NCBI GenBank assembly: GCA_034696485.1
Contig: JAQIWT010000308.1
Span: forward strand, 1-23,893
Origin: Isohypsibius dastychi
Taxonomy: Eukaryota > Tardigrada > Eutardigrada > Parachela > Isohypsibiidae
Direction of reading: 5' to 3'
DNA: 23,893 bases
How positions within the stretch are numbered: position 1 is the first letter of the stretch; each line of letters starts with the position of its first letter. Of this stretch, positions 19,697-23,893 are shown in pieces. The notes beneath the pieces were generated by a model. It made no database searches. It was not told where the DNA came from and saw nothing but the letters and a program-made list of their open reading frames with translations. The position numbers and the translations under genes were made by a program.

Positions 19697-21582
19697 ATGG
19701 CCGCGGCGCAAGTAATACCTGAACTGCTGTACACCATAATCTCGGTTTTTTATTATATTTTGGAAGCCTTTGTTTTATTATTCGTTCCCAATCAGTTCCG
19801 GACTAAGAAATCCATCGATGGCGAGATTGCTCTCATAACTGGAGCCGGACATGGAGTTGGTCGGGCTTTGGCTGCCAGGTGAGAAATATTCATGTTTTCC
19901 GTCGGAAATTCCCCGAGTATTTGTTCATTCTTACTGATTTCTTCGAAGATCGCGAAGAGCAGTAAGGACTAACCTTCATAAATAGTTCATTCCAGATCAA
20001 ATAAATTATTGAGTTTCTTTTCGTATTCTCGAAGCAAGTCCATAGGGTGAAGGTGGGGTCCGACATGCAGACTTTGAAGCGATCACCATATTTGGTTTTG
20101 TTTCTGTTTCACTGGCTTGATTGTTTGTATTTCAAGGTTTTCAAAGTTGGGATGTACATTAGTTTTATGGGACGTCAACGAAATTTGGCTGGAAGAAACT
20201 CGGAGAGCCATTGCCGAGGATGGCGGAACTGCCTTTGCTTATATCTGTGATGTTTCTGAACGGAAGCAAGTTTATGAGTGTGCAGAAAGAGTTCAGCGGG
20301 AAGTCGGAGATGTGACTATTCTGGTTAATAATGCCGGAATCGTCGATTGTAAATATTTATTGGATTTGCCAGATGAAACTATTTTGAGGGTGTTTCACAC
20401 AAACACTTTCGCACATTTCTGGGTTAGTATTATCCGTCCATTGTCTGCAGGGTTAAAAGTCGGATGGAAAATATTGCTTTTTTCACGTTCTTGTAGCAGG
20501 AACTAAACAATTGTAAAAGATTCAGTTATGTATTTAACCGAATGAAACGGCTGGTTTTTTTGGGAATACTGTAGCTGTAAATTGTTGGTGTGTTTTATCG
20601 GAGGATGTTACTTTGCATTAAATAAGATTTCGATTCTGATGATCTGCGGTTTAACAGCTTTGTTCTCATTTCAGACTTTGAAAGCCTTTCTTCCATTTAT
20701 GATGGAGCAGAATCATGGTCACATAGTGACGGTAGCCAGTATAGTTGGAAAAGGAGCTGGCACTCAAGCATCCGAATATATATCCAGCAAATTTGCTGCA
20801 GTTGGTCTCCATGAAGCGATGGAGACTGAGCTGAGGGTTTTGAGGAGGCCGGGAATCAACATGACTCTCATTTGTCCCGGACTAGTAAACACCGGGCTTT
20901 TTGATGGTGCGGAATACAAGTACGTAAGAAGTTTATATGCTTCGTGAACACAAGGCCAACAAGCATGTGTTGAACTCTGAGGGTTCTCCTGCGAAAATTT
21001 ACTTGAACCATTTTCTTCTCCATCACACTTGTGTCTAATTTCTTTGGATTTGTTGCAGATTTCCCCGTCTGCTTCCGGTTTTAGACGCTGAGCATCTTGC
21101 TGACAGAATCGTGGAAGCAGTTTTATTAAACGAACACCTTGTGATGGAGCCTGCTCTGGCCAACCTCGCTATTCGGATTAAAAGGTGAGCAATGTTGTAG
21201 ACCGTAGAAGATAGATATAGTTCTGATCGTGGCTGACATGCACTTGGAGCAGTTCAGGTACATTGACAAGAACCAGGCGAGCGAACTTGGCATCACAGAG
21301 GTCAGATACTCTAGCGTTGAAAGTCCACACATGTTCCGAAAGGGCAGACAGCGAAATGCAGCAAATTGTATGAAGGCTTGTCGTTGTTCTTGCGGTTATT
21401 TTTGCTTGTCTGATTGCTTCTCCAGCTTCTGAAAAGTTTGTGAAAAGTTTGTGTTTTACAGTTTGCTTCCGCATAAGGCGTATGATACGCTCTTGGATTA
21501 CTCCGGTGCTACACACATGTTGGACAAATTCCGCGGACATGCACCTGTTGCTTCTAAACTTTTTCAGAGTGATTACTACTAA
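19697..21582 (+). CDS. short-chain dehydrogenase/reductase, SDR16C type (HSD17B11/RDHE2-like)
   Basis: This is an NAD(P)-dependent oxidoreductase of the SDR16C group, whose members oxidise retinol or 17-beta-hydroxysteroids on ER and lipid-droplet membranes. Five exons, 19697-19878, 20137-20422, 20675-20919, 21059-21184 and 21462-21582, join in phase to 319 aa. A hydrophobic N-terminal segment (about 10-30) is the likely membrane or droplet anchor. The Rossmann motif TGAGHGVG is at 48-55, with an acidic residue after VLW at Asp73 favouring NAD. NNAG is at 125-128. The catalytic set Asn150, Ser178, Tyr191 and Lys195 (YISSK) is complete. The exon 2 acceptor (ttcaag at 20136) is weak, but it is the one that restores the family sequence FSKLGCTLVLWD in phase. 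The exact substrate cannot be told. It converges on MED27 with 247 bp between the stops. Confidence 0.93.
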
Positions 21583-21829
21583 ATTCCCGAATACTTCTTT
21601 TTTTGTCGTTATTTAACCGCGATTCGCCTTTATGACATTTGATGCTCAGTGTATATCAACATGTGTTTTATTTCGTTTCTTTGGGTTTTTTGAGAAGCCG
21701 ATAGGGGGTTTAAAAATTAAATTCCGTTTCGCTAGGAAGCATCTTTTGTTTTTCGTTAGTAAAGCTGAAACACTGCCAGGGGAAGATCATTCAGTGCGGA
21801 GGTATGATGCTTTTAACGATGGATATCGT
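21583..21829. other. convergent 3' gap, SDR gene versus MED27
   Basis: The 247 bp between stop codons should carry both 3' UTRs. A minus-strand AATAAA at 21672-21667 lies about 160 nt past the MED27 stop. On the plus strand only an ATTAAA variant at 21716-21721 is seen for the dehydrogenase. The two 3' ends may overlap slightly. Confidence 0.45.
21667..21672 (-). terminator. polyadenylation signal AATAAA (MED27)
   Basis: This canonical hexamer on the MED27 strand lies about 160 nt past the TGA at 21832-21830. It is the nearest such signal. Confidence 0.5.
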
Positions 21830-23791
21830 TCAAACGGACGAGAATGTAAGAATACGACATGTTTCGTGGAATGGTTCGAGCTTCCTGTAATCTCTCCAAG
21901 TGGGCGGCATGAAGTTGTCGAGGAATTTGCCACAGCGTTTGCATGGAAGACTAAACACGGATGACAACGAGTTGATCCATTGCTGCAGACAAACCCGATT
22001 ACCAAGCTGGTCCCGAAAACAGACTTCACTTTTCTTTTACAAAGCAAAAATTTATCACGGTAAATTTCATATGATTTGGAAAATCTAGAATCAATCAATT
22101 CGAAAATCAATTCCTTATTCAGTACCGTACAGCACAGCTCGATACCCACCAAATATGAACGTAGACTGTTGTCCAAGATCCAAGGTGTATAAAAGTGAAG
22201 AATGGCAGATCGTGCGTTATCGGTAAGAATCCGAAACGTTTCATATACGGAAGGAGTCCAGAGGTCAACGGGTCGGAGAGACTTTGGTTCCAAGTTGAAA
22301 TGCTCTTCGCTTCCACGAACGTTGACATTCTCGATAACTTTCCCACGAAGCACCATCACCATGCGAAAAGTCCGATCCACGGTGAACTAACAGAAAAAAA
22401 AGAACCGATCAAAGAGATTCGAACCACAATTAACACACGAAAACAACAAGGGGACGTCACTAAATTACAAGCCGTCGAACGCTCATACAAGTGAGCTTGC
22501 TGGAACTTTAATATTTACCTCAACAACTACTCCCGTCCCAGGAAGGTAGAACACCTGGGTGGTGAGAGCTGGGAAAACATTAGCCACATTCATCTGTTTG
22601 AACCACATTCGCGTCGTTTCCGCTGGACTATAATAAAACTAAGGTCAATAACAAATATTTCAGGCTGAAATTATACATATCGAAATGTTGCTCAAGTCAC
22701 AGGCTGAAATTATACATATCGAAATGTTGCTCAAGTCAAAACTACTGTAAACAAATTATGGTAAGCCTTCCACAGAATATTTACGTATACGGTTTGAGCT
22801 ACATCATACAGGTCAAAATACTTAGTATCCGACAAACATAGTCTGGATGGACCAAGTAATTTTCGGCACACGTAGTATTCCCGCAGTCACACCACAAAAA
22901 AATTAAGATTATTTATCGACCCGAGGTTGCGTCCCCATCTACGGAACACACTCACCTTTCAGACATGTTAAGCCCTTTCTGCTCGGTTTTGAAGCCTGGC
23001 TTCGTGAATGGTTTTCGGATGACATACGGAGCCAGCGCCATATATGCCGAACCACAGTATTCTCGACTCTGTAATCAAGGAGAAGAAACCTCAGTTCATA
23101 CAACAAGAGAAACGACACTTTGAAAATAAGACGTTTCGAAAAACAATTTGTTGGCTCTGGTTTGGTGACCAAAAATCGAAAATCAATTCAATATCTTGAG
23201 TAACGTAATTACTTACTCTATCATGAAGATAATAAATGGAAACAAGCTCCTCATACAACGAAGAATATTCTTTGGTAGAACTCTGTCCATCGAGAGCCAT
23301 AACGAACTGCGTATTCGCGATGGCCGGAAGTGATGCCAGGTATGCAACCAACCCCAAACTGGAAACTGCGGCGGGAACTTCATTTTCTTTTTTCTCCACA
23401 AAACTGCAAAAACAAAACCCAGTTATAAAAAATACAATTCAAAATCAGAAAAATCCCAGGAAATATGCCACACATAGAAGAGAACTAGTATGTGTTTTTC
23501 GCCTTCTACGCAAAACTTATTTTCAAATTGTTGACGACTGAAAGTCTTCAGACACGCTACTTTATTCCACATAGCAAAGCTAAGCACAACCTACTTCATC
23601 TCCGCTTCCAGAGTTCCAAGACTTTTGCGAATTTCTTCTTTGAGATCATCGTAATCCACAACCTGATGACGAGCATGAGCTATTAGCTGTCGCAATCTAT
23701 CCAAAGCAGCATTTCTTCTTGAGATCGTGGGCTCCAGCTGATGTAGAGCATCGTTAACGGCAGTCAACTGACGCTTGGCTTCTTCAGCCAT
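21830..23791 (-). CDS. MED27: Mediator of RNA polymerase II transcription subunit 27
   Basis: MED27 is a Mediator subunit at the upper tail/head boundary that links activators to RNA polymerase II in the nucleus. Six exons, 23791-23595, 23403-23217, 23068-22956, 22627-22519, 22386-22150 and 21982-21830, join in phase to 331 aa, against 311 in human. The N-terminal 65 residues are helical and begin MAEEAKRQLTAVND. The diagnostic part is the C-terminal domain: VDRTFRMVMVLRGKVIE, then VDLWTPSVYETFRILTDNA, then PCKRCGKFL, PPTWRDYRKLEPFHETCR. Cys295, Cys298, His320 and Cys323 form the expected zinc-type set. The middle (about 66-165) is divergent and placed by splice phase. The exon 5 donor is gtgggt; it gives the same spacing to the Cys pair as in human. 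Intron 3 carries a 39-bp tandem duplication. ATG 23791 has A at -3 and G at +4. Confidence 0.92.
22628..22955 (-). other. MED27 intron 3 (328 nt)
   Basis: The donor is gtgagt and the acceptor tttattatag on the minus strand. It contains the 39-bp tandem duplication (22661-22738) near its 3' end. I see no RNA gene in it. Confidence 0.7.
22661..22738. repeat. perfect 39-bp tandem duplication
   Basis: Copies at 22661-22699 and 22700-22738 are identical, each starting caggctgaaa and ending caagtca. They lie inside MED27 intron 3. On the transcribed strand each copy contains an acceptor-like ATAATTTCAG. Absence of any mismatch implies recent origin, or an assembly artefact. Confidence 0.95.
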
Positions 23792-23893
23792 TTTTAATCA
23801 GCGGGTTTGCTGCGTTCCCGAACAAAAATTTTCTTCAACGGTTAGTCTTAGATGAGTCTTAAGATGTTGATTTTCCAGCGGAATGCGCGTTCC
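23792..23893. promoter_or_regulatory. MED27 5' flank at window end
   Basis: These 102 bp lie upstream of the MED27 start and would hold its 5' UTR and perhaps the core promoter. No TATA box is visible. The window ends here, so the neighbour is unknown. Confidence 0.35.

Noticed and set aside
22410-22425. GGTTCGAATCTC-like tRNA B box on the minus strand
   Set aside because: Flanks do not pair into a T stem, and no A box or acceptor stem lies upstream. It is within a MED27 intron.
1-23893. CRISPR arrays, insertion sequences, integrated viral genes or toxin genes
   Set aside because: None seen. No spaced direct repeats, transposase, integrase or reverse-transcriptase motifs appear, and the only clear repeat is the 39-bp tandem pair.

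Overview
This is compact animal nuclear DNA. Every gene I can name is a eukaryotic housekeeping or membrane gene split by GT-AG introns, most of them 50-250 nt. Intergenic gaps range from about 0.1 to 1.3 kb. I rebuilt the exons by hand. In each recognised gene the phases close without a gap, and predicted lengths are close to those I recall for relatives (CCT1 547 aa, listerin 1582, SLY1 644, MED27 331, SDR16C 319). LITAF-domain genes together with an SDR16C/17-beta-HSD-like enzyme fit Metazoa. Compactness and intron style would suit a tardigrade or another small ecdysozoan, but that is inference; no species can be named.

Layout, left to right. An unrecognised single-exon gene (659-63, minus) lies head to head with CCT1/TCP-1 alpha (1366-4808, plus). 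Two LITAF-domain paralogues follow as a divergent inverted pair (5626-5184 minus; 6933-7387 plus). Next is a short, unusual eEF1B-type GDP/GTP exchange factor (8011-8591, plus). It converges tail to tail with the E3 ubiquitin ligase listerin/LTN1 (14511-8726, minus, 13 exons). Listerin shares a 291-bp promoter region with SLY1/SCFD1 (14803-18960, plus, 24 exons). A 736-bp spacer leads to a short-chain dehydrogenase of the SDR16C type (19697-21582, plus). That gene converges on Mediator subunit MED27 (23791-21830, minus, 6 exons).

The genes do not form one pathway. There is a loose proteostasis and secretion theme: CCT folds actin and tubulin, eEF1B recharges eEF1A, listerin ubiquitinates nascent chains on stalled ribosomes, SLY1 drives ER-Golgi SNARE fusion, LITAF proteins act on endosomal membranes and SDR16C enzymes on ER or lipid droplets. 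The LTN1-SLY1 promoter is the most suggestive regulatory spot, with a 21-G run, a TATATATAAA box and a TGACGTGG unfolded-protein-response-type site packed into about 45 bp.

I found no new multi-gene system. The items most worth a second look are the eEF1B-like protein, which lacks the C-terminal lysine used for nucleotide exchange; the inverted LITAF duplication with identical downstream exon sizes; the LTN1-SLY1 promoter; an ambiguous 25- or 73-nt intron in listerin; a perfect 39-bp intronic tandem duplication carrying a splice-acceptor-like sequence in MED27; and the orphan gene at the left end.
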